Assembly: GCF_029892155.1 (NCBI RefSeq)
Contig: NZ_JARZAG010000012.1
Span: 124,001-188,000 of the forward strand
DNA from: Kitasatospora sp. GAS204B
GTDB taxonomy: Bacteria > Actinomycetota > Actinomycetes > Streptomycetales > Streptomycetaceae
Length of the DNA: 64,000 nt
Direction: 5' to 3'
The position numbers and the translations under genes are program-made. The notes under the pieces are model-generated. The model was not told where the DNA came from. It worked only from the letters and a program-made list of their open reading frames with translations, and searched no databases. Below, in pieces: positions 1 through 7,786 of the stretch (its first letter is position 1; every line of letters starts with the position of its first letter).

Positions 1-840
1 GGCGCTCTCGGCGCCATCGACCGAGCGGGCGTACAGGCCGAGAACCTCCAGCGCCTGGGCGGGGCCGCTGGCGACGAGTGAGGCCGCGCTCAACGCACTG
101 CGGAGCAGACCCATGACACAGGCAGCGCTGAGGCCGTGACCGACGACGTCGCCGACGGCGACCCCGATGCAGTCGCCGGGCAGGTCGACCAGGTCGTACC
201 AGTCACCGCACACGTTCAGCGCGCCTACGGCGGGCCGGTAGCGCACGGCAGCCCGGTGGTGGCCCACCGGTCTCGGGGCAGGCAGCATGGCCTCCTGCAG
301 GGCGAGAGCCACTTCGCGTTCCCGGGCGTGGGCCTGCCGCAGCCGTTCGTTGATCTCCTGCAGCTCGCGGGCCCGCGTGTAGAGCTCGGCCTCCAGCACC
401 CGTGCCCGGCCGCCGTCCGTGCCACCGCGGGCTTTGATGAGCTCGGTCACCTCCTCCACCCGGTGCACGAGCAGGGCCGCACGGCCGTCGGGCCCGAGCA
501 CGGCAGCGTTCACCGGGCTCCAGTACCGCTCCGTCCACGTACCCGGCCGCTCCAGGGACTCGACGTCGTAACGCTGCAGCGCCATGGCGTCACGCTCCCC
601 GGTTTCCAGCACCCGCAGGAGCGACGCGCGCAGATTCCGCGCACCTGTCGCCGTCGAGTCGTTCGGGTTGTCGGGGAAGACGTCGAAGAGGTACTTGCCC
701 ACCAGCTGCTCACGTGTACGGCCGGACATACGCACGAACTCCTCGTTCGCGTCCGCGTACATCAGCTCAGGGGTCAGCAGCGCCACCATGCCAGGCAGTG
801 CCTGAAACACGGCCGCATAGTCGATGTCCGCGCCTGTCAT
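1..840 (-). CDS. PAS-PP2C (SpoIIE-type) serine phosphatase, C-terminus outside the window
   Basis: Read leftward from an ATG at 840, 280 codons stay open to the first base of the window, so the gene is cut at its 3' end. Residues about 5-115 form a PAS sensor domain. Residues 140-180 are a charged helix ending in LQEAMLP, the linker seen ahead of SpoIIE-type phosphatase domains. The PP2C part then begins and shows the acidic metal motifs GDWYD (212-216) and GDVVGHG (230-236). Such proteins dephosphorylate anti-anti-sigma factors in SigB-type partner switching. Here the signal would be sensed by the PAS domain in the cytoplasm. No membrane segment is visible. The substrate is unknown and no anti-anti-sigma gene lies next to it. 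The gene lies on the element side of the tRNA remnant at 972-1023, so it may be acquired. Confidence 0.85.
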   Translation of the reverse strand, partial: MTGADIDYAAVFQALPGMVALLTPELMYADANEEFVRMSGRTREQLVGKYLFDVFPDNPNDSTATGARNLRASLLRVLETGERDAMALQRYDVESLERPGTWTERYWSPVNAAVLGPDGRAALLVHRVEEVTELIKARGGTDGGRARVLEAELYTRARELQEINERLRQAHAREREVALALQEAMLPAPRPVGHHRAAVRYRPAVGALNVCGDWYDLVDLPGDCIGVAVGDVVGHGLSAACVMGLLRSALSAASLVASGPAQALEVLGLYARSVDGAESA

Positions 841-971
841 GCTCCGCCCGCCTCACCGTGCGCCGCAGTCATGTGGTTCAACGATAGGAGCAGGAGCGGG
901 GAGGCTGCCGAGCGACGTCGTCGACGCGACCAGGGCGTACAGGTTGCCACTACCGGATCATGGTCCCAGTT

Positions 972-1023
972 CTGGAAGCGTGCTGGGGGCAACCCCTCAC
1001 GCGTTCGAATCCCGTATTCTCCG
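972..1023 (+). other. Decayed 3' half of a tRNA-Ser (probable integration scar)
   Basis: The stretch starts at an anticodon-like TGGAA, continues through a long variable arm (GGGG GCAA CCCC), a T-loop TTCGAAT, and ends in an acceptor strand ATTCTCC plus G. This is the 3' part of a class II tRNA resembling tRNA-Ser(GGA). The 5' half is absent, one base is missing in the anticodon arm, and the T-stem carries one mismatch (ACGCG against CCCGT), so it is not a working tRNA. Truncated tRNA 3' ends like this mark the far attachment site of elements that integrated into a tRNA gene. With this polarity the element would lie to the left of the scar and the native chromosome, starting with the tRNA terminator, to the right. 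Confidence 0.7.
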
Positions 1024-1041
1024 CACCCGCCCGCCAGGGCA

Positions 1042-1079
1042 GACGAAGGCCCGGACGCCTCTGCGTCCGGGCCTTCGTC
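1042..1079 (+). terminator. Strong hairpin terminator behind the tRNA-Ser remnant
   Basis: A perfect 17-bp inverted repeat (1042-1058 with 1063-1079, loop CTCT) follows the tRNA remnant by 18 nt. Its style matches the hairpin behind the intact tRNA-Ser at 40461-40503, so it is probably the native terminator of the broken tRNA gene. Confidence 0.75.
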
Positions 1080-1170
1080 ATGTCGCGGTGCCCACGCTGG
1101 GCGAGCGCTGCCGCTGGCGGACACCGGTACCCTCGTGGCACGGGCGTGCGGCGTGAAGGGATGGGAACGC

Positions 1171-1401
1171 GTGGACTGCGACGAGTTCGTCGAGTTGGTC
1201 ACGGACTTCCTCGACGGCGCCCTGCCCGAGGCCGACGAAGCGCGCTTCGTCGAGCACCTCGCCGCCTGTGACGGATGCGAGGCGTATCTGGAGCAGTTCC
1301 GGCAGACCATCCACACCCTCGGCGTGCTCCCCGCCGACAGCCTGTCGGAGCAGGCGAAGGACCAACTGCTGACCGCCTTCCGTGGATTCCGGCGCGGGTA
1401 G
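1171..1401 (+). CDS. Zinc-finger anti-sigma factor (orphan paralogue)
   Basis: A 76-residue cytoplasmic protein of the zf-HC2/ZAS type. It carries the H-x3-C-x2-C motif HLAACDGC and a Cys near the N-terminus (MDCDEF) that can complete the zinc site. Proteins of this family sequester ECF sigma factors, often with redox control by the zinc thiols. The GTG at 1171 is chosen because GAAGGGA lies about 9 nt upstream and translation begins right at the conserved domain. The gene is a clear paralogue of the anti-sigma gene at 1412-1654: both share the pattern C-x-E-x-VELVT-x2-LDGAL, HL-x2-C-x2-C and LEQ-x-RQ-x-I. It is convergent with that gene, 10 bp away, and has no sigma gene of its own beside it. 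Confidence 0.8.
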   Translation: MDCDEFVELVTDFLDGALPEADEARFVEHLAACDGCEAYLEQFRQTIHTLGVLPADSLSEQAKDQLLTAFRGFRRG

Positions 1402-1411
1402 CGGCTCCGCC

Positions 1412-1654
1412 TCAGCGAGACGAGTCGCGGAACGCGGCCAGCAGGATCGTCCTGCGCGCCGGCGGCAGGGCTGTCGGCAGGGGGGTGGGCAGGGCCGTCG
1501 GCTCGAGGAGCCGGATGATCTGCCGATGCTGTTCCAGCAGGGCCCGGCAGGACGGGCACCCATCCAGGTGGACGACGAGGAGCGTCTCGGACCTCTCGTC
1601 CAACGCGCCGTCGAGGTACCCGGTGACGAGCTCGACGAGCTCGGAGCAGGTCAT
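1412..1654 (-). CDS. Zinc-finger anti-sigma factor of the adjacent ECF sigma factor
   Basis: An 80-residue soluble zf-HC2 protein with the ZAS motif HLDGCPSC and an N-terminal Cys (MTCSEL). Its ATG at 1654 overlaps the stop codon of the sigma gene as ATGA, so the pair is translationally coupled. This is the usual arrangement for an ECF sigma factor and its cognate inhibitor. The tail after the zinc domain is short and Pro-rich, with no membrane segment, so it acts in the cytoplasm. Whether it responds to oxidation, as RsrA does, cannot be told from sequence. Confidence 0.88.
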   Translation of the reverse strand: MTCSELVELVTGYLDGALDERSETLLVVHLDGCPSCRALLEQHRQIIRLLEPTALPTPLPTALPPARRTILLAAFRDSSR

Positions 1655-2313
1655 GGCGCGTCCTGGTGCTGCGCGGCGGCGGCGCTGAAGTAGCTTTCGA
1701 GCCTCGTGCGCACCGCGGCTCGGGCCCGGTGCAGGATCACGCGCTGGTTGCCGGGGGAGATGTTCAGCATGTCGCAGACCTCGTCGGAGCCGTGGCCCTC
1801 GATGTCACGCAGCGTCACCACGATCCGGTGACGGTCGGGCAGCGCGGACAGGGCTTCGGCGAGGACGGCGCGGACCTCGGTGTTCAGCGCGGCGTCCTCC
1901 GGCAGCATCCAGGGCTGCGGTCGCTGCCCCGGGTTCCAGTGGCCGGGGTGGGGATCGGAGGACCGGAACCGTGACGGGTCGACGGTGGGCCCCTCGTCCT
2001 CGGGGAGCAGGCTGCTGAACGGCAGGGTGCGGCTCTCCTTGGCGCCCCGGGTCTTGGCGGTGTTCACCAGGATGCGGAACACCCAGGTCTTGAGCGAGGC
2101 GCGCCCCTCGAAGCGGGCGAGGCCCTGGATGACGGCGAGCCAGGCTTCCTGCACCACTTCCTCGGCCGTCGCGTTCGTGGACACGAACGACCTGGCCAGG
2201 CGCAGCATCGACGGTGACCAGCGGTCCAGGACGAGCGCGAAGGCCGCCTCGTCCCCGCCGCGAAGACGCTCCACCATCTCGTCGTCGGGCGGCAGTGGGA
2301 CATCGCGTGCCAC
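1651..2313 (-). CDS. ECF-family RNA polymerase sigma factor
   Basis: A 220-residue group 4 sigma factor. Region 2 spans about residues 20-90 (core contact RLARSF, -10 recognition FEGRASLKTWVFRIL). A Pro-rich linker of about 50 residues follows. Region 4 near the C-terminus has the signature LPDRHRIVVTLRDIEGHGSDE and a helix-turn-helix. The GTG at 2313 is chosen because GAGGAG sits a few nt upstream on the minus strand and the next residues match the family start. Longer reading is possible upstream, but only as antisense of the secreted toxin-like gene. It directs RNA polymerase to a small regulon, probably including its own operon, and is held by the co-translated anti-sigma factor. The linker between regions 2 and 4 is longer than usual. 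Confidence 0.9.
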   Translation of the reverse strand: MARDVPLPPDDEMVERLRGGDEAAFALVLDRWSPSMLRLARSFVSTNATAEEVVQEAWLAVIQGLARFEGRASLKTWVFRILVNTAKTRGAKESRTLPFSSLLPEDEGPTVDPSRFRSSDPHPGHWNPGQRPQPWMLPEDAALNTEVRAVLAEALSALPDRHRIVVTLRDIEGHGSDEVCDMLNISPGNQRVILHRARAAVRTRLESYFSAAAAQHQDAP

Positions 2314-2634
2314 GAAGGCTCCTCGCGGTCGGGATACAGGGGCGCTCACCGCACGATACCCATCCCGTCTGGCCCTCCGCGCCGGCGGAAGGCTTTGGTA
2401 GGCAGTCAAACGCCGCCCGTGGCTTCCCAGTTCTGGCGGTGTCGGCACACCCGAGCTGTGCCGATACCGCGTCACGGCCGCCCCGGCGCCCGGCGTCCTG
2501 CCTGAGCGGCTCCCGGGTCGACGCTGTAACGCTGGGCCGGGAAGCGGGACTACTCCTGCGGACCGCGATGTGGCGACGGTCCCGAGGTCACCGCTCGGCG
2601 GTGACCTCGCTTGCCTCGCAGGGAGGGGAAGCCG
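2314..2634. promoter_or_regulatory. Divergent intergenic region with a palindrome at 2442-2464
   Basis: About 320 bp separate the sigma operon (leftward) from the chimeric secreted protein (rightward), so both promoters should lie here. The main visible element is the inverted repeat TCGGCACA-N7-TGTGCCGA at 2442-2464, a plausible operator for a dimeric regulator. It does not match the DasR consensus that controls many chitinase genes. No convincing -35/-10 pair could be chosen by eye. Confidence 0.4.
2583..2609 (+). promoter_or_regulatory. Perfect 11-bp hairpin in the 5' leader of the chimeric secreted protein
   Basis: CGAGGTCACCG and CGGTGACCTCG are exact inverted copies around the loop CTCGG. 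The hairpin ends 10 nt before the Shine-Dalgarno GGGAGGGG and 26 nt before the ATG. It may act as an operator on DNA or as a mRNA structure that limits translation. No U-tract follows, so it is not a typical terminator. Confidence 0.5.
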
Positions 2635-5600
2635 ATGTTCAGATCGACAACCGGCAGGAGGCGGCGGTCCGTTGCCGTGCTGCTGGCCATGTGCCTGGCA
2701 GGCGCGGTGAGCGTGCTGACCGCCGGGCCGGCCGCCGCGACGTTGGGTGATCTTCCGGTCATCACGTACAACATGCAGGGGGCCACCGCTGGTGGCGACA
2801 GCAAATGGACCACGACGGTCGGCGGCTATGCCGCTCGGGCCCAGATCGTCGTGCTCCAGGAAGTCGGCGCCGCGCCGCCGACCCCGGCTCAGGGAACGGC
2901 GCCGGTGGTCATACCTGCCGCGCAGTTGGCCAACGCGAACGCCGTGAACCTGCCGAACATCGGGGCGGCGAACCAGGTGACGCACTCGCAGTGGACGAGC
3001 GGCATGACCAACCTGGACGTCTACTTCCTCCAGACCGATCCCAACAGCAACACCGCCATCGGACAGCCGCGATACCTGGGCGGCCGGAACAATCTCGCGA
3101 TCGTCGCGCACCGGGCGGCCGACGCGGTCGCCGCGATTCCGAACCCGACCGGTCATGGCCGGGCGCCCCTGGGTCTGCTGTACGGCACCACCTGGTACTT
3201 CGATGTCCATGCACGGTCGGACACCGGCGGCGGCGATGCCCCTGCCCTGGTCAACGCGATCAGGACCTTCGTGACCGGGCGGAACAGGGTCGAGGCCTGG
3301 GCGGCCATCGGCGACTTCAACCGGGAGCCCAGCAGTCTCCAGATTCCCGTCGGCTCGGCCCGTGCCACCACGGGGCAGGCGACCCAGCAGTCGGGAGGCG
3401 AACTCGACTACGCCGTCTACACCACCGGTGCCGCGCCGGCCGTGACCGAGCGGCTGACCGGCGCCTCGGCCGACCACTACGCGGTCGGGTTCGGGCCGCT
3501 GCGCGCGGCGGCCGAGCCGACGCAGCTGTTCACCTCGCCGTCCGGCGCCCCGATACCCCAGGCGATCGAGAACATGCAGGCCGGGGGAGTGCTGGACGTC
3601 GACCGGCAGGGCACCGCGAACCTGACCCCGATCGTCGGCTACCACCGCAACGGCGGTGCCAACCAGAGCTGGAAAGTGAACTTCTACACCGACACACCCA
3701 AGGAGGAGGTCACCTTCCAGGGGACGGGGAGCGGTCGCTGCATCGACATCACCCACAGCGACCGGAACCCCGGGGCCGGCACCCCGCTCTCGCTGTACGA
3801 CTGCACCGGCCAGCCGAGCCAGCGCTGGGTACCGCTCTACCTGGGCAACAGTCAGTACGAGTTCCTGAGCGCGTTCCTGCCCGGTCTGTGCATGAACCTC
3901 AGTGGCGGCCAGAGCGACCCGAACAACAAGACGAACACGATCCTCTACTCCTGCGACAACACGCCCAACGAGCGGTTCATCTTCACGCCGACCTACACCC
4001 CGGCGAACGCGAACGTCCCGGTGCAGAAACCGCCTTCGGACCCGATCGCCCTGGAGTCCATCGGGGACGGCGGGATCATGGACGTGTCGGGAGGCGGGAC
4101 GACGAACGACTCGAGGGTCATCTCCTACCACCGCGACCTCATGGTCAACCAGGGCTGGAACGTGGTGCCCTATCCTGACGCGTCGGTGTCCTTTCGGGGT
4201 GTGGGCAGCGGCAGGTGCCTGGACATCCACAACAGCACGTCGGCCGTGAGCGGACGGGAGCTGGTGATCTACAACTGCTCGGGTCAGCAGAGCCAGCGAT
4301 GGCAACCCGAACCGCAGAACAACGGCACGACCCTGTTCGTCAGCGTTCTCAACCACAGCCTCTGCCTGGACGTCGCGGGCAACCCCCAGGATCCGAGCCG
4401 GGGTTACCTGGACGTCTACACCTGCAACTTCCAGCCCAACCAGGACTGGTTCTACACGCCCTTCGACCCCGCCGGTGCGCCGACCGCCGATCACGACGGG
4501 CCCGACGACTCCGGCGGTGGTGGTGACACCTTCGAGAACCTGACGGTGCAGCCGCCGAACCCTGGCAAGCCCGCCCAGCGGATCGCCTACTACACGAGCT
4601 GGTCGACCTACGCCAACGCCTTCTACCCGAAGAATCTGGACACCGAGGGTATCGCCGGCAGGCTGACGGTGCTGAACTACGCGTTCGAGAACATCGACCC
4701 GGTCAACCTGACCTGCTTCGCGGCCAACAAGCCGTCGGTGAGCGACCCGAACAGCGTCTCCGGCAACGACGGGTCCTCCGACGCGTACGCCGACTACCAG
4801 AAGGAGTACACCGCCGGCACCAGCGTCAACGGCAAGGCCGACACCTACAGCCAGCCCTTGCGCGGCAACTTCCAGCAGCTCAAGGAGCTGAAGGCCAAGT
4901 ACCCGAACGTGAAGATGCTGGTGTCGCTCGGCGGGTACACCTACTCGAAGTACTTCTCCAAGGTCGCGGCGACGGCTGCGTCCCGGCAGAAGTTCGTCAG
5001 CTCGTGCATCAACCTGTACATCAAGGGCAACCTGCCCAAGCTCGCCCCTGACCCGGCCGGCGGCCCGGGTGCGGCCGCGGGCATCTTCGACGGCTTCGAC
5101 CTGGACTGGGAGTTCCCGGGAACCGACCTGGGCCACGTCGGCAACTTCCACTCCCCGCAGGACGGTGCGAACTACGTCGCCTTGCTGCAGGAGTTCCGTA
5201 CCCAGCTGAACGCCCTGGGCGGCGGCAAGCACTACCTGACGACCGCCGTCCTGCCCGCCGGTCCGGCCAACATCGCCCAACTGCAGCCCGCGGCCATGAG
5301 CCAGTACCTCGACTTCGGCACCGTCGAGGCCTACGACTACCACGGCGCCTTCGACACGCACGGGCCGACCAACGCCCAGGCACCCCTGTACGACTCGCCG
5401 TCCAGCCCGGCGGCCGGAACGGGGTTCACGGTGGACGCCTCCGTCAACACCCTTCTGCAGCGAGGCTTCCCCGCCGGCAAGATGATCCTCGGCGTCCCGC
5501 TGTACGGCCGGGGCTGGACCGGGGTACCCGCCGGCACGACCCACGGCCTGTACCAGAGCGTGACCGGGCCGACGGCAGCGTTCGCCGACTCCGCGCAGCC

Positions 5601-5850
5601 GGGCGTGGCGGACTACAAGGAGCTGAAGGCGGCAGGCAAGATCACGACCGCCCACACGTTCTTCGACCAGACCACGGACAGTGCGTGGATCTATGACGGA
5701 ACGAACTTCTGGAGCATAGAGAGCCCGCAGTCGCTGGCCTTCAAGCGTCAGTACATCGGCGACAAGGGGCTTGCGGGCGTCATGATGTACTCCCTCGAGT
5801 CCGACGACCCGGCAGCCACCCTCGTCAAGGCGGCCACCGGCACGGGCTGA
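2635..5850 (+). CDS. Secreted chimera: CdtB-like nuclease, two ricin-B lectin domains, GH18 chitinase
   Basis: The 1071-residue protein starts at ATG 2635 behind GGGAGGGG. Residues 1-34 are a signal peptide (RRRR, hydrophobic core, AAA site). Residues 38-290 resemble the CdtB/DNase I-like fold: ITYNMQG (43-49), Glu76 in LQEVG, LGGRNNLAIV, His192 in FDVHARS, Asp227 and Asn229 in GDFNREP, Asp258 in LDYAV, and Asp280-His281. These correspond to the catalytic set of cytolethal distending toxin B. Residues 295-450 and 465-615 are two ricin-type beta-trefoils with repeated C-ID/LDI and Q-x-W signatures. After a Gly/Asp-rich linker, residues 649-1071 form a GH18 chitinase with the active-site motif DGFDLDWE (819-826, acid Glu826). 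It should be exported to act on chitin and possibly on target-cell nucleic acid or phosphoinositide. The fusion is unusual. The nuclease role is inferred from residues, not proven. Confidence 0.88.
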   Translation: MFRSTTGRRRRSVAVLLAMCLAGAVSVLTAGPAAATLGDLPVITYNMQGATAGGDSKWTTTVGGYAARAQIVVLQEVGAAPPTPAQGTAPVVIPAAQLANANAVNLPNIGAANQVTHSQWTSGMTNLDVYFLQTDPNSNTAIGQPRYLGGRNNLAIVAHRAADAVAAIPNPTGHGRAPLGLLYGTTWYFDVHARSDTGGGDAPALVNAIRTFVTGRNRVEAWAAIGDFNREPSSLQIPVGSARATTGQATQQSGGELDYAVYTTGAAPAVTERLTGASADHYAVGFGPLRAAAEPTQLFTSPSGAPIPQAIENMQAGGVLDVDRQGTANLTPIVGYHRNGGANQSWKVNFYTDTPKEEVTFQGTGSGRCIDITHSDRNPGAGTPLSLYDCTGQPSQRWVPLYLGNSQYEFLSAFLPGLCMNLSGGQSDPNNKTNTILYSCDNTPNERFIFTPTYTPANANVPVQKPPSDPIALESIGDGGIMDVSGGGTTNDSRVISYHRDLMVNQGWNVVPYPDASVSFRGVGSGRCLDIHNSTSAVSGRELVIYNCSGQQSQRWQPEPQNNGTTLFVSVLNHSLCLDVAGNPQDPSRGYLDVYTCNFQPNQDWFYTPFDPAGAPTADHDGPDDSGGGGDTFENLTVQPPNPGKPAQRIAYYTSWSTYANAFYPKNLDTEGIAGRLTVLNYAFENIDPVNLTCFAANKPSVSDPNSVSGNDGSSDAYADYQKEYTAGTSVNGKADTYSQPLRGNFQQLKELKAKYPNVKMLVSLGGYTYSKYFSKVAATAASRQKFVSSCINLYIKGNLPKLAPDPAGGPGAAAGIFDGFDLDWEFPGTDLGHVGNFHSPQDGANYVALLQEFRTQLNALGGGKHYLTTAVLPAGPANIAQLQPAAMSQYLDFGTVEAYDYHGAFDTHGPTNAQAPLYDSPSSPAAGTGFTVDASVNTLLQRGFPAGKMILGVPLYGRGWTGVPAGTTHGLYQSVTGPTAAFADSAQPGVADYKELKAAGKITTAHTFFDQTTDSAWIYDGTNFWSIESPQSLAFKRQYIGDKGLAGVMMYSLESDDPAATLVKAATGTG

Positions 5851-5909
5851 TCCGACGCCGAGGGGTCCGCGTGGCGTTCACGCGCGGCGCGGGCCCTCGG
5901 GCGCCGGCT

Positions 5910-5936
5910 GGCCCGGACCGCTCGGCGGTCCGGGCC
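5910..5936 (+). terminator. Hairpin terminator after the chimeric chitinase gene
   Basis: A perfect 11-bp inverted repeat, GGCCCGGACCG with CGGTCCGGGCC around loop CTCGG, lies 60 nt after the stop codon. It is GC-rich without a long T-run, as is common in actinomycetes. Confidence 0.65.
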
Positions 5937-5952
5937 GGACGGCTCTTGCCGG

Positions 5953-5958
5953 TACGAT
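5953..5958 (+). promoter_or_regulatory. -10 element TACGAT of a leaderless gene
   Basis: TACGAT ends 7 nt before the ATG at 5966, so transcription would begin at or next to the start codon. This supports 5966 as the true start of the repeat-bearing gene. No clear -35 box is seen. Confidence 0.5.
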
Positions 5959-5965
5959 CGCCGTC

Positions 5966-7786
5966 ATGCCCCAGGAGGCCCCATACGACTCGCCCCAGAG
6001 CGAGCGCGTTTCCGATCACCCGAATCCTCCTGCTAGGGTTGAAAGATTCAGCGGGCAGCGGGCAGCGGGCAGCGGGCAGCGGGCAGCGGGCAGCGGGCAG
6101 CGGGCAGCGGGCAGCGGGCAGCGGGCAGCGGGCAGCGGGCAGCGGGCAGTACTTCTCGCCGTTCGTTCGGCGGGCGCATTGCACCGGCTCCTGGACGTCC
6201 TGCCGGTCTTCGCCGGGGACGAGCGCATCAGCACCCGTTTCACGCTGGTGCCGGGCTCTGACTTCGATGTGGACGCCCTCGCGGCCTTGGAGCGCTCCGG
6301 TGCCCGCAGCGTCGCGTGGGAGGACGCCCGCCGCCGTCCGCATGACCTGATCCTGACCGCAAGTCCGAAGGGACCGCTCCGGGTTCTGTCCGGGCCGCTC
6401 GTGCTGTTCCCGCACGGCGCGGGCTTCAACAAGACCATCAGCCATGAGGGTTCCTGGGACCTCCCGTCGGGCCTCGACCCTCGCTTCCTGCTCGACGGCG
6501 GCAATCCCCGGGCCGCCCTCCACGCGCTGGCCCACGCCAGCCAGTTGGACCGTCTCGCCGAGCGCTGTGCGCCGGCCGCCGCCAAGGCAACCGTGGTGGG
6601 GGATCCGACGCTGGACCGGATTCTGCGCTCGGTCAGCCTTCGGGAGGAGTACCGATCCTCGCTGGGCACCGGCGAGCGTCGCCTCGTCGTACTCACGTCC
6701 ACCTGGGGCCCGGAGTCGCTGCTGGCCAGGAGACCACAGCTGCCGGCCGCCCTCGTCGGCGGACTCCCCCATGACAGCTACCAGTTCGCGCTGGTCCTGC
6801 ACCCCAACGAGTACAGCAGAACCGGAACCTTCGACCTCTCCCGGCAGCTCGCGCCCGTTCTGGGGGCAGGCCTCGTCCTGGCCAGGCCCCACGAGGAGTG
6901 GGCCGCGCTCCTGGTCGCTGCCGACGCGGTGATCACCGACCACGGTTCCACCGCGCTCTACGCCGCCGCGCTCGACCGAACCGTCGTAGGCGCCTACGAC
7001 GGCGGGAGCGAGCTGATACCCGGCAGCCCCATGTCGGACCTGCTGGCCACGGTGCCGTCGCTGCCCGAGGCCGCAGCCCTGCCGGACGCGCTGCAGGCCG
7101 CTGCCGCTGCCGGCACCCGCAGATTCGCGGACACCGCCTTCTCACTGCAGGGCAGGTCGCTGGTTCGGCTTCGCCGTGAGCTGTACCGGCTGCTGCGGCT
7201 GCGACCGCGGAGCGTTCCGATCGAGGCGCCCCCACTTCCCCATCCGAATCCGGCTGCGGGTCGGCCCCCGGCCTACGCGGTACGGGCCGAAGTGTCCGAC
7301 CTCCGGGTCAACGTCCAGCGCTTTCCCGCGTTCACCTCCGTGGCAGCGCACCACCTGGCAGCCGAACACCCTGTGGCGGGCCCCCGGCATCTGCAGAGCG
7401 CGTCGCTGCTCTGGCGCCGCAGCGGGCCGGCTCCGCACGACGCACCTGACGCCGTCTCGACCAACAGGTGGACGGCGGCCGGCTGGACAGCCCGAACTCT
7501 GGCCGAACTTCCCGGGTGCCGGACCGCCGCCGCGATCCTCACGCCCGAGCGGTGCCTGGTCAGGCACCGCTCGGCCGGGCTGCTCAGCGTCCACATCGGG
7601 GTCCGCAACGCGGACGGCCGGGTTCTCCGGGTGGACCCGGCCGCTGCGCTCTCGGCAGTTCACGCGTGGCTGGCCGACGCCACCGGTCCGACGGCTCAAG
7701 CCACGCTGACCTGCACGGTCGGCCCGATCACCGTCGAAGTCAGGGTGACGCAACCCGACGAGGCCGATCTCGACTACGAACTCTGA
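5966..7786 (+). CDS. GT-B fold (CDP-glycerol glycerophosphotransferase-like) protein with a 7-bp repeat tract in its 5' coding region
   Basis: A 606-residue protein. Residues 1-28 are a unique leader. Residues 29-61 are coded by the heptanucleotide array and read as repeats of SGQRAAG. The conserved part starts directly after it (VLLAVRSAGALHRLLDVLP). The middle resembles GT-B proteins of the TagF/CDP-glycerol type: FPHGAGFNK, a VVGDP loop, LHPNEY, and ITDHGSTALYAAALDR, comparable to the ITDYSS region of glycerophosphotransferases. Streptomyces relatives are often named 'translation initiation factor 2', a label without support in the sequence. The C-terminal 170 residues are not recognised. 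It converges with the STAND ATPase and overlaps its end by 13 bp. There is no signal peptide. Because the repeat unit is not a multiple of three, gain or loss of one unit would end translation early. The substrate is unknown. Confidence 0.7.
   Translation: MPQEAPYDSPQSERVSDHPNPPARVERFSGQRAAGSGQRAAGSGQRAAGSGQRAAGSGQRAVLLAVRSAGALHRLLDVLPVFAGDERISTRFTLVPGSDFDVDALAALERSGARSVAWEDARRRPHDLILTASPKGPLRVLSGPLVLFPHGAGFNKTISHEGSWDLPSGLDPRFLLDGGNPRAALHALAHASQLDRLAERCAPAAAKATVVGDPTLDRILRSVSLREEYRSSLGTGERRLVVLTSTWGPESLLARRPQLPAALVGGLPHDSYQFALVLHPNEYSRTGTFDLSRQLAPVLGAGLVLARPHEEWAALLVAADAVITDHGSTALYAAALDRTVVGAYDGGSELIPGSPMSDLLATVPSLPEAAALPDALQAAAAAGTRRFADTAFSLQGRSLVRLRRELYRLLRLRPRSVPIEAPPLPHPNPAAGRPPAYAVRAEVSDLRVNVQRFPAFTSVAAHHLAAEHPVAGPRHLQSASLLWRRSGPAPHDAPDAVSTNRWTAAGWTARTLAELPGCRTAAAILTPERCLVRHRSAGLLSVHIGVRNADGRVLRVDPAAALSAVHAWLADATGPTAQATLTCTVGPITVEVRVTQPDEADLDYEL
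6050..6149 (+). repeat. Fourteen tandem copies of AGCGGGC inside a coding region
   Basis: Positions 6050-6147 hold exactly 14 uninterrupted, identical 7-bp units, followed by a partial AG. The array starts at codon 29 of the gene at 5966. No stop codon occurs in any frame of the repeat itself. With 14 units the start codon is in frame with the conserved downstream protein. With 13 or 15 units it is not. Confidence 0.95.

Noticed and set aside
1651..5655. 1334-codon open frame on the minus strand across the chimeric toxin gene
   Set aside because: It is an extension of the ECF sigma frame running antisense through a clear domain protein. Its translation is low-complexity and matches no family. 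The sigma gene itself starts at 2313.
6050..6149. Possible CRISPR array
   Set aside because: The units are 7 bp, contiguous and without spacers. It is a simple tandem repeat.
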